From Microbacterium sp. HD4P20 (GTDB taxonomy: Bacteria > Actinomycetota > Actinomycetes > Actinomycetales > Microbacteriaceae), in assembly GCF_019449275.2 (NCBI RefSeq), contig NZ_JAHZQZ020000012.1, forward strand, positions 310,001 through 374,000: DNA of 64,000 nucleotides. The letters run 5' to 3'. The notes beneath the pieces are model-generated. The model saw nothing but the letters and a program-made list of their open reading frames with translations, was not told the DNA's origin and searched no databases. A program made the translations under genes and the position numbers. Shown piece after piece: positions 43,310-52,034 of the stretch. Within the stretch, counting starts at the first letter, position 1. The number at the start of each line of letters is the position of its first letter.

Positions 43310-43867
43310 TCACGACGTCGGCGCGGCGGGCTCACCGTGGAGCGTGAACAGCAGCCCGACGGCGTCGCCGGGCTCGACCTGCAGGGTCGACAGTCCCTCC
43401 TGCGCGTAGCCCCACTCGCCTCCGGCAGTCCGCACCCACACAGACCAGTAGGCGAACGCGGCGGGCATCGCCTGGCACGTCTCGAAGTAGTCCGACCCGT
43501 CCTCGGCTGCGATCGCCTCGTCCTCGGCGGGCAGCCCCTCGACGCGGCACACGACCTGGTCGCCGTACTCCTCGGTGCCCTCGGTCTCGACCCCCGCGAT
43601 CGTGAACGCCTCGCCCGCGACGACAGCCTCCTCGGTCAAGAGGCACTGCTCCTGCGGCTCACCGCCCTCGAGCGCGGTCGCGTCGACGACGAGGGTCACG
43701 CCCTCGTCGCCGTCGCACGCGGTCTGGGTCGTGATCGATGCGCTCGCCTCGCCCGACGCGGTCGGCGTGGAGGTGGGCTCGTCGCCGCCGCCGGCGCAAG
43801 CGGCGAGGGTGAAGACGAGGGCGACGGATGCGGCGGCGGCGGCCATGGCGCGAAGAGTCGAGGTCAC
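43310..43867 (-). CDS. Lipoprotein with DUF4430-like domain, ECF transporter partner
   Basis: A 185-residue lipoprotein. The signal peptide ends in TLAACAGGG, with Cys as the modified residue, followed by a Thr/Ser/Gly linker. The last 100 residues resemble DUF4430 (transcobalamin-like C-terminal domain): TLVVDATALEG, FAYWSVWVRTAGGEWGYAQEGLSTLQVEPGDAVGLLF. I cannot confirm this without a search. A longer frame starts at 43924, but GTG 43867 lies 6 nt after TACCCT and gives a proper signal peptide. It precedes the ECF transporter by 1 nt and probably captures its ligand. Confidence 0.75.
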   Translation of the reverse strand: MTSTLRAMAAAAASVALVFTLAACAGGGDEPTSTPTASGEASASITTQTACDGDEGVTLVVDATALEGGEPQEQCLLTEEAVVAGEAFTIAGVETEGTEEYGDQVVCRVEGLPAEDEAIAAEDGSDYFETCQAMPAAFAYWSVWVRTAGGEWGYAQEGLSTLQVEPGDAVGLLFTLHGEPAAPTS

Positions 43868-43943
43868 CGCTACAGGGTAGGGCGCGCGCAGTCGCCCGCC
43901 CGGCCAGATGACGCTGTGGGTCACGCCGCCGTAGGCTGGGCCG

Positions 43944-44852
43944 GTGAGCGTATCGGAGCTGTTCGACGAAGCCGAGTGGGCGCCCGCGCCCGGACAGCCC
44001 GAAGGCGGCTACACCGATATCACCGCGCACGTCTCGAAGGACGGCCGCATCGCCCGGATCGCGTTCGACCGTCCCGAGGTGCGCAACGCCTTCCGTCCGC
44101 ACACGGTCGACGAGCTGTACCGGGCGCTCGACCTCGCCCGCCAGGATCCGCGCATCGGCGTCGTGCTGCTGACCGGCAACGGCCCGAGCACCAAAGACGG
44201 CGGCTGGGCATTCTGCTCCGGCGGCGACCAGCGCATCCGCGGTCGGGACGGCTACAAGTACTCCGACGACGCGGCGACCGTGGCGGACCCCGCGCGCGCC
44301 GGGCGTCTGCACATCCTCGAGGTGCAGCGTCTGATCCGGTTCATGCCGAAGGTCGTGATCGCCGTCGTCCCCGGCTGGGCTGCCGGCGGTGGGCACTCGC
44401 TGCACGTCGTGTGCGACCTGACCATCGCCAGCGCCGAGCACGGCAGGTTCAAGCAGACCGACGCCGACGTGGGGTCGTTCGACGCCGGCTACGGCTCGGC
44501 GTACTTCGCCCGCCAGATCGGGCAGAAGTTCGCGCGCGAGGTGTTCTTCCTCGCCGAGGAGTACTCGGCTCAGCGGGCATACGAGATGGGCGCCGTCAAC
44601 CGCGTCGTGCCGCATGCCGACCTCGAACGCGAGGCCGTCGCGATGGCCCGTACGATTCTGACGAAGTCGCCCACGGCGATCCGCATGCTGAAGTTCGCCT
44701 TCAACGCCGTCGACGACGGGATGGTCGGCCAGCAGGTGTTCGCCGGCGAGGCGACGCGCCTGGCCTACGGCACCGACGAAGCCGTCGAAGGACGCGATGC
44801 ATTCCTCGAGAAGCGCGATCCCGACTGGTCGCCCTATCCCTGGCACTTCTGA
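43944..44852 (+). CDS. menB: 1,4-Dihydroxy-2-naphthoyl-CoA synthase
   Basis: Cyclises o-succinylbenzoyl-CoA to DHNA-CoA. A 302-residue crotonase-fold enzyme with the oxyanion loop FCSGGDQRIRG, AGWAAGGGHSLHVVCDLTIASAEHGRFKQTDADVGSFDAGYGSAYFARQIG, the MenB family signature, and KSPTAIRMLKFAFN. TAGGCT ends 6 nt before the GTG. It is 4 nt from menE, and the two form an operon. Confidence 0.95.
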   Translation: MSVSELFDEAEWAPAPGQPEGGYTDITAHVSKDGRIARIAFDRPEVRNAFRPHTVDELYRALDLARQDPRIGVVLLTGNGPSTKDGGWAFCSGGDQRIRGRDGYKYSDDAATVADPARAGRLHILEVQRLIRFMPKVVIAVVPGWAAGGGHSLHVVCDLTIASAEHGRFKQTDADVGSFDAGYGSAYFARQIGQKFAREVFFLAEEYSAQRAYEMGAVNRVVPHADLEREAVAMARTILTKSPTAIRMLKFAFNAVDDGMVGQQVFAGEATRLAYGTDEAVEGRDAFLEKRDPDWSPYPWHF

Positions 44853-44856
44853 TGCG

Positions 44857-46011
44857 ATGAGACTCGAACCTGTCGTCGGCGACGACCCCCGCGAGATCCT
44901 GCGGGGGCTACGGGGCGCACTGCATGGCGCGGGGCCCGCGCTCGGGCTCGGCATGGTGGGCGATCTGCCCGGGGAGGTCCGGGCGGGTACTGCGGTCGTG
45001 GTGACGACGTCCGGATCCACCGGCATCCCCAAGAGCGTCGTCCTCAGCCGCGACGCCCTCACCGCCGGCGCCATGGCCACCGCCGATCGCATCGGCGATG
45101 GGGCGTGGCTGCTCGCGCTTCCGGCGAGCTACGTCGCGGGGCTGCAGGTGCTCGTGCGCTCACTCGTCGCCGACCGCGAGCCGGCGATCCTCTCCGGCGC
45201 GTTCACCCCCCAGGCGTTCGCAGCGGCCGCGCTGATGATGGCGTCGTCCGACGGCGGGCAGCGCGTGCCGACCTTCACCTCGCTGGTGCCGGCGCAGCTG
45301 GCGCGGGTGCTCGACGCCGCCGAGCACGACAGTGCCGTGCTCGCCGCGCTGCGCTCGTTCGAGACGATCCTCGTGGGCGGTCAGGCGCTGCCGCCGGCGA
45401 CCCTCGAGCGCGCCGAGACCGCGGGCGCCCGCATCGTGCGCACCTATGGCTCGACAGAGACCAGCGGCGGCTGCGTCTACGACGGCGTCCCGCTGCGCGG
45501 CGTGCGCGTGCGCATCGAGCACGGCGAGGTGCAGGTGGCCGGACCGGTGCTGGCCGACGGCTACCTCGGCGACGCCGAGATGACCTCGACCACGTTCCTC
45601 CGCGACTCCGACGGCACCCGGTGGTACCGCACCGGTGACGCCGGGCTGGTCGAAGATGGCGTGCTGCGGGTGCGCGGACGCCTCGACAACGTCATCGTCT
45701 CGGGCGGCCTCAACGTCTCGCTCGACCGGGTCGAGCGCATCGTGCGGACCGTGCCAGGCCTCGACCTGGCCGTGGTGGTCGGGATTCCGGACGAGCGCTG
45801 GGGCGAGGCATCCGTCATCGTCGCCTCTCGCGGAGAGGCGCTGCGCCGCAGCGAGGCCGTGCAGCTGGAGGAGGCTCGCGACGCCGTGAAGAGCGAGATC
45901 GGCGCGCATGCTCGCCCGACCCGGCTGATCCTCGTCGACGAGCTCGCCACGCTGCCCTCGGGCAAGCCCGACCGTGAGGCGATCCGCCGCGCGGTCCTCG
46001 CGCTGCACTGA
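44857..46011 (+). CDS. menE: o-Succinylbenzoate-CoA ligase
   Basis: Activates o-succinylbenzoate as its CoA ester through an acyl-AMP. The 384-residue protein is a short ANL ligase with the phosphate loop TTSGSTGIPKSV, YGSTETSGGCVYDG, the YRTGDAGLVEDG hinge and the catalytic Lys in LPSGKPDREAIRR. The N terminus is shorter than other AMP-binding enzymes, typical of actinobacterial MenE. The ATG is 4 nt after the menB stop. Substrate assignment rests on the neighbouring menB. Confidence 0.9.
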   Translation: MRLEPVVGDDPREILRGLRGALHGAGPALGLGMVGDLPGEVRAGTAVVVTTSGSTGIPKSVVLSRDALTAGAMATADRIGDGAWLLALPASYVAGLQVLVRSLVADREPAILSGAFTPQAFAAAALMMASSDGGQRVPTFTSLVPAQLARVLDAAEHDSAVLAALRSFETILVGGQALPPATLERAETAGARIVRTYGSTETSGGCVYDGVPLRGVRVRIEHGEVQVAGPVLADGYLGDAEMTSTTFLRDSDGTRWYRTGDAGLVEDGVLRVRGRLDNVIVSGGLNVSLDRVERIVRTVPGLDLAVVVGIPDERWGEASVIVASRGEALRRSEAVQLEEARDAVKSEIGAHARPTRLILVDELATLPSGKPDREAIRRAVLALH

Positions 46012-46070
46012 CCGGCGGTCACGCCTCGCGGACGGGTCGCCGGCGGGCGCTGTCGTCGAGGCTGCCTGAT

Positions 46071-46141
46071 GCGTTTCGTCTCGCTTCGCTCGCTCAACGA
46101 CCGCGGACGTCGTTCGTCTCGCTTCGCTCGCACAACGCCCG
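46071..46141. repeat. REP-like repeat arms between menE and menA
   Basis: GCGTTTCGTCTCGCTTCGCT begins one arm (46071-46103, ends CGCTCAACGACCG); a second, direct copy (46111-46141) has GCACAACGCCCG. These are the same arms as in metH. They lie in the intergenic region (46012-46161), which otherwise holds only the menA -10 box. Confidence 0.8.
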
Positions 46142-46161
46142 CGAACGTAAGATGTGCTCTC

Positions 46162-47142
46162 GTGGCAGGCACCTCGAGCAAGAAGCGCAAACGTCCGACT
46201 CCGAAGAAGCAGCCGACGCGCGGCAACCCGCAGAAGCCCCGCGTGTCGGGCGACCCCGCACGCGTCGAGAAGGCGACCGCGCGCGACTGGATCGGCGCGG
46301 CACGGCTGCGCACGCTTCCGCTCGCGATCACCCCGATCCTCATCGGCACGGGTGCCGCGATGCTGGTCGTGGACGCCTTCCACTGGGTGATCGCGCTGTT
46401 CTGCCTCATCGTCTCGGTGGCGCTGCAGATCGGCGTGAACTACGCCAACGACTACAGCGACGGCATCCGGGGAACTGACGACCACCGCGTCGGCCCGGCC
46501 CGGCTGACCGCATCCCGAAAGGCGAAGCCGCGCACAGTGCTGCTGGTGGCCCTCCTCTTCTTCGCGGTGGCCGCTCTCGCCGGCCTTGCCATCACGATCC
46601 GCACCCAGCAGTGGTGGCTCATCGCCGTCGGCGCCGTCGCGATCCTCGCGGCGTGGTTCTACACCGGCGGAAAGCGCCCCTACGGCTACTACGGGCTGGG
46701 CGAGCTGTTCGTGTTCGTCTTCTTCGGTCTGGTCGCCACACTGGGCACGACCTGGGTGCAGGCGTTCGCGCTGCCGCAGGAGGCATGGTTCGGCGCCGTC
46801 GGCGCAGGACTGCTCGCATGCGCCGTGCTGCTGGCCAACAACCTGCGCGACATCGACCAGGATCGTGCCTCGGGCAAGCGCACGCTCACGGTGCTCATCG
46901 GACGCACGGCGACGCGGTGGCTGTTCACGCTCTTCGTGCTCGCGCCGTTCGCGATCGCCGCGTTCCTGGCGCTGTTCTATCCGATCGCCTGGCTGACGCT
47001 GCTCGCCCTGCTCGCGGGTCTTGCCGCCATCCTCATCGTGTGGACGTATCGGCAGCCGCGTGAACTCGTCGTCGCGCTCGGCCTGACCTCGCTCACCTCG
47101 GTGGCCTACGGCGCCTTCCTCCTGTGGGCGTTCATCGGCTGA
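46162..47142 (+). CDS. menA: 1,4-Dihydroxy-2-naphthoate polyprenyltransferase
   Basis: Joins DHNA to the polyprenyl tail; a 326-residue UbiA-family membrane protein with about nine TM helices. The Asp-rich motifs are NYANDYSDGIRG and NNLRDIDQDRASGK. The N-terminal 45 residues are basic and cytosolic (SSKKRKRPTPKKQ). The GTG at 46162 is 8 nt after TAAGAT, which fits a leaderless start; upstream is intergenic repeat DNA. The polyprenyl diphosphate synthase at 56699 would supply its donor. Confidence 0.92.
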   Translation: MAGTSSKKRKRPTPKKQPTRGNPQKPRVSGDPARVEKATARDWIGAARLRTLPLAITPILIGTGAAMLVVDAFHWVIALFCLIVSVALQIGVNYANDYSDGIRGTDDHRVGPARLTASRKAKPRTVLLVALLFFAVAALAGLAITIRTQQWWLIAVGAVAILAAWFYTGGKRPYGYYGLGELFVFVFFGLVATLGTTWVQAFALPQEAWFGAVGAGLLACAVLLANNLRDIDQDRASGKRTLTVLIGRTATRWLFTLFVLAPFAIAAFLALFYPIAWLTLLALLAGLAAILIVWTYRQPRELVVALGLTSLTSVAYGAFLLWAFIG

Positions 47143-47184
47143 CCCGGTGCCGGCGCCCAGGGGAGGGCGCTGGGATGCCCCGGC

Positions 47185-47475
47185 TCAGGCCCGATCGGGA
47201 TCGTCGGTGGTCGCGGCGTCGGCCGCGGCATCCTCCACGGTCTCGTCGCTGGCTGCGGCACGAGCCTGCGCGCGGCGCTCGGCCAGGCTCGCGGTGACCT
47301 CGTCGAGCGGCCCCCGCAGGAACAGCAGCGACAGACTCAGCCCGATGAGGGCGGCGAAGATCGCCGAGAGCCAGTAGAACTGCCGCATCAGCGGGAACAG
47401 CATGAGGATGCCGAACGGGACGAGGAACGCCAGCAGCCGCAGAACCGTGTAGACGATGGCCGAGCGCGCTTTCAC
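47185..47475 (-). CDS. DUF4229 membrane protein
   Basis: A 96-residue protein with two hydrophobic helices (VLRLLAFLVPFGILMLFPLM, WLSAIFAALIGLSLSLLFL) and a charged, Ala/Asp-rich cytosolic tail. It fits DUF4229, which in many Actinobacteria sits next to menA and menD. Function unknown. The GTG start is 6 nt after TAGGAT on its strand, so it is probably leaderless. Confidence 0.8.
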   Translation of the reverse strand: MKARSAIVYTVLRLLAFLVPFGILMLFPLMRQFYWLSAIFAALIGLSLSLLFLRGPLDEVTASLAERRAQARAAASDETVEDAAADAATTDDPDRA

Positions 47476-47574
47476 CCGACAATCCTACGTTCGCGCGCCG
47501 CCGGCACGGCGACGGTTCGGTCACGAGAGGGCTCGAGGCGCCCGCGCGCCGCGCCGCCCGCCTAGGATGGGGTA

Positions 47575-48075
47575 ATGGCGAGGGGACTGCTCATACTGGC
47601 CCTGGTGGCGGCCGTCTTCTGGGTGTTCACCATCGTCGACTGCGCCGTCCAGCCCTCCACTCGGCACCGCGGCGTCAGCAAGGGCATCTGGATCCTCATC
47701 GTCGTGCTGCTGCCGGTGCTCGGCGGCATCCTGTGGCTCGTGGTCGGACGCACCCGCAAGTCGGTGATCGCACAGCGCAAGGCGCCGGACGACGATCCCG
47801 AGTTCCTCGGACGCATCGGCAGCATCAGCGACCAGGACGAGCGAATCCGCCGCCTCGAGGAGGAGCTCGCGCAGCTCGACTCCGAGGACGACGATCCTCG
47901 GTTCCTGCCGCCGGACCGATCGGCCGTCTCGGACGACGCCGCCGCCTCGACGTCGAGCGGCTCGGCGCCCGACGGTCCGGCCGCGGATTCCGCCACGCCG
48001 CCCGCGCCCAAGCCCCCGACCCATCCCACCGACGGTGAGGACGACACACGGGGTCAGCGCGGAGCCGTCGGCTGA
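47575..48075 (+). CDS. PLDc_N domain membrane protein
   Basis: A 166-residue protein with two N-terminal TM helices of the PLDc_N (cardiolipin synthase N-terminal) type: LLILALVAAVFWVFTIVDCAVQ and GIWILIVVLLPVLGGILWLVVGR. A coiled coil (DQDERIRRLEEELAQLDSE) and a disordered C terminus follow; no phospholipase domain is present. TAGGAT ends 6 nt before the ATG. The menD GTG begins 1 nt after its stop. Confidence 0.85.
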   Translation: MARGLLILALVAAVFWVFTIVDCAVQPSTRHRGVSKGIWILIVVLLPVLGGILWLVVGRTRKSVIAQRKAPDDDPEFLGRIGSISDQDERIRRLEEELAQLDSEDDDPRFLPPDRSAVSDDAAASTSSGSAPDGPAADSATPPAPKPPTHPTDGEDDTRGQRGAVG

Positions 48076-48076
48076 C

Positions 48077-49987
48077 GTGACGGAGCCGAAAGGCGTCGAC
48101 GGCGCGACCGATCCCGCCGGCGCGCCCATCACCGCTCTCGCGCCGGCCCCCGCGACGGACGCCGCAGCGGCTCTGCTCGGCCACCTCGTCGAACTCGGCG
48201 TGCGTCACGTGGTGCTGAGCCCCGGTTCGCGGTCGCAGGCGCTCGCCCTCGTCGCCGCGGAGCTCGAGCGGCGCGGCCTGATCAGCCTGCACATCCGCAT
48301 CGATGAGCGCGTCGCGGGATTCACGGCGCTCGGCATCGGACGCGAGACACGGATGCCGGCGGCCGTGGTCTGCACGTCGGGCACGGCGGTCGCCAACCTG
48401 CTGCCGGCGGCCCTCGAGGCCCATCATTCGGCAGTGCCCCTGCTTCTGCTGACCGCTGACCGGCCCCCCGAACTGCGCGGCGTCGGGGCGAACCAGACCA
48501 CGCGGCAGCCTGGCATGTTCGCCTCGAGCGTTCGGTTCGAGGCCGACCTTCCGGTGCCCGACCAGACGGACGATGACGGATGCGGTGAGCACAGCGCGAT
48601 GCTGCGCTCGGTGGCGGACGAGGCCGTGGCCGCGTCGCTCGGCGCCGGGGTGCGTGCGGCGGGTCCGGTGCACCTGAACCTGCCCTACCGTGAGCCGCTG
48701 TCGGGCGCGCTCCCGTCGTGGCTCGGTGCTTCCTCGCTCGCACGGGGGACCGTGGTGCACGACGACCCCGATGCGGCGTCCACCGGCGCGGACTCCGTGG
48801 ACGCGGGCACGCGCACCCTGACGCTCCGCGCGGCGGGTCAGCGATCCGCGGAAGGGGTGTGGGGAGCATCCGGTGCTCTCTATCAGGGCGGGGGCGGCAT
48901 CGGCCAGGCCGGCGTGCCGCGCGATCCCGACGAGCCCGTCGTGCTGGAGCGTGGGCCTCGCACCGTCGTCCTCGCCGGAGCCGACGCCGGACCCGATGCC
49001 GAAGCGCTGGCGCACGCGGGCGGGTGGCCGCTGATCGCCGAGATCGTCAGCGGTGCGCGATTCGGCCGCAACCTCGTGCACGGCTACCGCGCGCTGCTGT
49101 CGGACCCCGAGCTCGGCGGGCGCATTGAGCGCGTCGTCGTGCTCGGGCATCCCACGCTCAGCCGTGAGTCGTCGGCGCTGCTGTCGGATCCCGCCGTCGA
49201 GGTCATCGCACTGCGTGGCACCGGCGAGTCCCTCAATCTCAACGGCGTCACCATCGCCGCCGAGACGGTCGCGGTCGCGCCTGGTGACCCCGACCGCGAC
49301 TGGCTCGGAGCATGGCTGCACGCGTCGCGCGCGGCATCCGTCGACCTCACACCCCCCGCGCCCGACGCCGATGGTCTCGCATCAGCCGTGCCGCAGGAAC
49401 GTCTGGGCGCGATCGCCGCCGAGCTCGAAGTGATCCGCGCTCCGCTCGACCGCGCCGGTCTGGTCGACGCCGTGTGGCGCGCGACGTGGCCGCACGATCG
49501 CCTGGTGTTCGGCTCGTCGCGGCTCGTGCGGGTCGCCGATGCGCTGCTTCCGGGCAAGAAGGTGCCGGTGCACGCCAACCGCGGCCTGGCCGGCATCGAT
49601 GGCACCGTCGCGACCGCGATCGGCGTGGCCCTCGCCAGCCAGGACGGGGGGAGGCCTGGTGTGACGCGCGTGCTGCTGGGCGATCTCGCCCTGCTGCACG
49701 ATGTCGGCGCGCTGCTGCTGGCGCCGCGGGAGGAGGAGCCGCGCATCCAGGTGCTCGTCGGCAACGACGGCGGCGGCACGATCTTCGACGCGCTCGAAGT
49801 GGCCGCGGTCGCAGACTCGGATGTCATGGACCGCGTGCTCTACACGCCCCACGCCGTGAGGCTGGAGCATCTCGCGCTCGCGTACGGCTGGGAGTACCAC
49901 CGCATCACCACGCGCTCCGAGCTCGACCAGGTGCTGACCTCGCCCGTGGCCGGGCGCCAGCTCATCGAGATCCCGCTGGAGCGCTGA
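48077..49987 (+). CDS. menD: SEPHCHC synthase (ThDP-dependent)
   Basis: Adds a succinic semialdehyde unit, from 2-oxoglutarate, to isochorismate, the first committed step of menaquinone synthesis. The protein has about 636 residues: HVVLSPGSRSQALAL and the conserved activating Glu in IRIDERVAGF at the N terminus, TADRPPELRGVGANQTTRQ for substrate binding, and the ThDP motif GNDGGGTIFDAL near residue 560. The GTG at 48077 is 1 nt beyond the preceding stop; a GTG at 48035 overlaps and would add 14 residues. A Ser/Ala-rich insertion lies in the middle (about residues 225-290). Confidence 0.93.
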   Translation: MTEPKGVDGATDPAGAPITALAPAPATDAAAALLGHLVELGVRHVVLSPGSRSQALALVAAELERRGLISLHIRIDERVAGFTALGIGRETRMPAAVVCTSGTAVANLLPAALEAHHSAVPLLLLTADRPPELRGVGANQTTRQPGMFASSVRFEADLPVPDQTDDDGCGEHSAMLRSVADEAVAASLGAGVRAAGPVHLNLPYREPLSGALPSWLGASSLARGTVVHDDPDAASTGADSVDAGTRTLTLRAAGQRSAEGVWGASGALYQGGGGIGQAGVPRDPDEPVVLERGPRTVVLAGADAGPDAEALAHAGGWPLIAEIVSGARFGRNLVHGYRALLSDPELGGRIERVVVLGHPTLSRESSALLSDPAVEVIALRGTGESLNLNGVTIAAETVAVAPGDPDRDWLGAWLHASRAASVDLTPPAPDADGLASAVPQERLGAIAAELEVIRAPLDRAGLVDAVWRATWPHDRLVFGSSRLVRVADALLPGKKVPVHANRGLAGIDGTVATAIGVALASQDGGRPGVTRVLLGDLALLHDVGALLLAPREEEPRIQVLVGNDGGGTIFDALEVAAVADSDVMDRVLYTPHAVRLEHLALAYGWEYHRITTRSELDQVLTSPVAGRQLIEIPLER

Positions 49988-50007
49988 GCCCGGCATCCGC
50001 CACCATC

Positions 50008-50219
50008 TCCCCGTTGAGAGGATGCGGTCTCGCCGAGACCGCACGCGGCTGACGTTGGCACCATGCGTCTTCGGCGAGTACGTACGTTTTCGACGAGGGC
50101 TGGACCCGCGACCCCGGGCGGCGTGGGTCCCCGTCGAGAGGATGCGGTCTCGCCGAGACCGCACGCGGCTGACGTTGGCACCATGCGTCTTCGGCGAGTA
50201 CGTACGTTTTCGACGAGGG
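50008..50219. repeat. Two 92-bp tandem repeats, 120-bp period
   Basis: Copies at 50008-50099 and 50128-50219 differ at a single base (50015 T versus 50135 C). Each has a perfect hairpin TGCGGTCTCG-C-CGAGACCGCA (50023-50043 and 50143-50163) and the palindromic CGTACGTACG-like tract. They fill the gap between menD and the PPK2 gene (49988-50248), which holds no gene. Confidence 0.9.
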
Positions 50220-50248
50220 GAAGCCCGGGGATCCGCCATGATGGCTCC

Positions 50249-51112
50249 ATGATCGCCAAGAGCCAGAAGCACTGGACCGGGGATGTCGCGGAGCTGCTGC
50301 GCGTGGGCGAGGGGTTCGTGCTCGCCGACGTCGACACCAGGGCTACGCCGGGCTACGCCAAGGACAAGCTCCATGCCGCCGACGACCTCGCCGCCGGCAG
50401 CGCACAGCTCGACGAGTACCAGGAGAGGCTGTTCGCCCGCAGCCGCGTCGATGCGACGAACGCCTCGGTGCTGCTGGTGCTGCAAGCCATGGACTCGGCG
50501 GGCAAGGGCGGCATCATCCGGCACGTCGTCGGCTCGGTCGACCCGCAGGGCGTCGCGCTCGCGGCGTTCAAGAAGCCGACGCCCGAAGAGCTGGAGCACG
50601 ACTTCCTGTGGCGCGTCGAGAAGCGCCTGCCCGAGCCGGGCATGATCGGGGTCTTCGACCGCTCTCACTACGAGGACGTGCTCATCGGTCGCGTGCGCGA
50701 ACTCGCCCCGGCTGACGAGGTCGAGCGCCGGTACACCGCGATCAACGAGTTCGAGAAGACCGTGACGGATGCCGGAACCCGTGTGGTGAAGGTGATGCTG
50801 CACATCTCGCCCGGCGAGCAGAAGGAGCGGCTCATGGAGCGGCTCGAGCGCCCCGACAAACACTGGAAGTACAACCCCGGCGACGTCGACGAGCGGGAGC
50901 TGTGGCCGGCGTACATGGCGGCGTACCAGACGGTGTTCGAGCGGACATCCACCCCGCACGCCCCCTGGTACGTCGTGCCCGCCGACCGCAAGTGGTACGC
51001 GCGCCTGGCAGTGCAGCACCTTCTGCTGGAGGCACTGGAAGACATCGACCCGCAGTGGCCCGCGGCGACCTTCGATGTCGAGGCCGAGAAGAAGCGGCTC
51101 GCGGCGACCTGA
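50249..51112 (+). CDS. Polyphosphate kinase 2 family protein
   Basis: A 287-residue single-domain PPK2 enzyme that transfers phosphate between polyphosphate and nucleotides. The P-loop-like motif is LQAMDSAGKGGIIRHV, and Walker B-like FDRSHYEDVL with the lid Arg/Lys of NPGDVDERELWPAYMAAYQ. Whether it uses ADP, AMP or GDP cannot be told. The ATG at 50249 is chosen since the upstream ATGs run into TGA, and translated repeats would be implausible. It lies directly downstream of the repeat pair. Confidence 0.9.
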   Translation: MIAKSQKHWTGDVAELLRVGEGFVLADVDTRATPGYAKDKLHAADDLAAGSAQLDEYQERLFARSRVDATNASVLLVLQAMDSAGKGGIIRHVVGSVDPQGVALAAFKKPTPEELEHDFLWRVEKRLPEPGMIGVFDRSHYEDVLIGRVRELAPADEVERRYTAINEFEKTVTDAGTRVVKVMLHISPGEQKERLMERLERPDKHWKYNPGDVDERELWPAYMAAYQTVFERTSTPHAPWYVVPADRKWYARLAVQHLLLEALEDIDPQWPAATFDVEAEKKRLAAT

Positions 51113-51171
51113 CGCCGGCCCTGCGGGTCGAGCGCGGGCGGGGGAGAGGGCTGATCGCGAGAACGCCGTGA

Positions 51172-51933
51172 CTACGGAGCGATCCCGCGTGCGGCCCACG
51201 CCGTCGCAACGACGGTGAAGGGGCCGTCGCCCATGGCCGCGTGAGCGTGACGGCGCACGCGCTCGCGATCCTCGGGGGGCAGTGCCGCGAGCTGCGCTCC
51301 GGCGGGGGACACCCCGCGGGTGTACGGTGCCCACCACTCCGCGAAGTCGGCGAACGGCACCGACACCGTCAGCTCCGATCCGGTCACGTCGAGGCATCCG
51401 GCATCTTGCAGCAGCGTCGTGAGGTCGTGCTCGCGCGCCCCGAACCGCTCGCTCTCATCGTCGATGTCTGCCTTGACCGCTCGCAGAGCCTCGAAGAAGC
51501 GGCTCTGGGGCGCCCGCCCGCGGGCGAAGTCCCATACGCACGCCGCGACCACGCCGCCGGGCCGCGTGACCCGGACCATCTCGCGGGCACCGGCCGTGGC
51601 ATCCGTCATGAAATGCACCACCAGTTCGGCGAGCGTCGCCGCGAACACGTCGTCGTCGAACGGCAGGGCCTCCGCGGTCCCGTGGCGGAGGTCCGCCCAC
51701 GGGAACCGGGCCGCGGCAGCGTCGACGAAGCTCGCCGAAGGATCGACCCCCGCCACCTCGGTCTCGCCGAAGCGATGCGCGAGCACGCCGGTGAGCGCAC
51801 CCGTGCCGCAGCCGACGTCGAGCGCGCGCCCCTCGTGCGGGAGCCTCGCCTCGTCGGCGAACAGCTCGGCGAGCGGAACCGAGAACCTGCCCATGAACGC
51901 GTCGTACGCCTCGGCTGCCACATCGAACGACAT
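51172..51933 (-). CDS. Class I SAM-dependent methyltransferase
   Basis: A 253-residue cytosolic protein with SAM motif I ALDVGCGTGALTGVLA, motif II Asp in AGVDPSASF, and post motifs GTAEALPFDD and VRVTRPGGVVAACV. The methyl acceptor is unknown. TAGAAT lies 7 nt before the ATG. It faces the DUF885 gene with about 260 bp of repeat-rich DNA between. Confidence 0.88.
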   Translation of the reverse strand: MSFDVAAEAYDAFMGRFSVPLAELFADEARLPHEGRALDVGCGTGALTGVLAHRFGETEVAGVDPSASFVDAAAARFPWADLRHGTAEALPFDDDVFAATLAELVVHFMTDATAGAREMVRVTRPGGVVAACVWDFARGRAPQSRFFEALRAVKADIDDESERFGAREHDLTTLLQDAGCLDVTGSELTVSVPFADFAEWWAPYTRGVSPAGAQLAALPPEDRERVRRHAHAAMGDGPFTVVATAWAARGIAP

Positions 51934-52034
51934 GGCGCGGATTCTACGCGCGGCCGGGCCGGCGCGGTATCGGTCGTCTCATCGGGTTCCGCGCATGTCC
52001 GCGGTCCGGCAGCACTTCTCGGGCGGAGCTGCAG

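Noticed and set aside
50008..50219. CRISPR-like repeats
   Set aside because: Only two copies of 92 bp at 120-bp spacing, with no short spacers and no cas genes.
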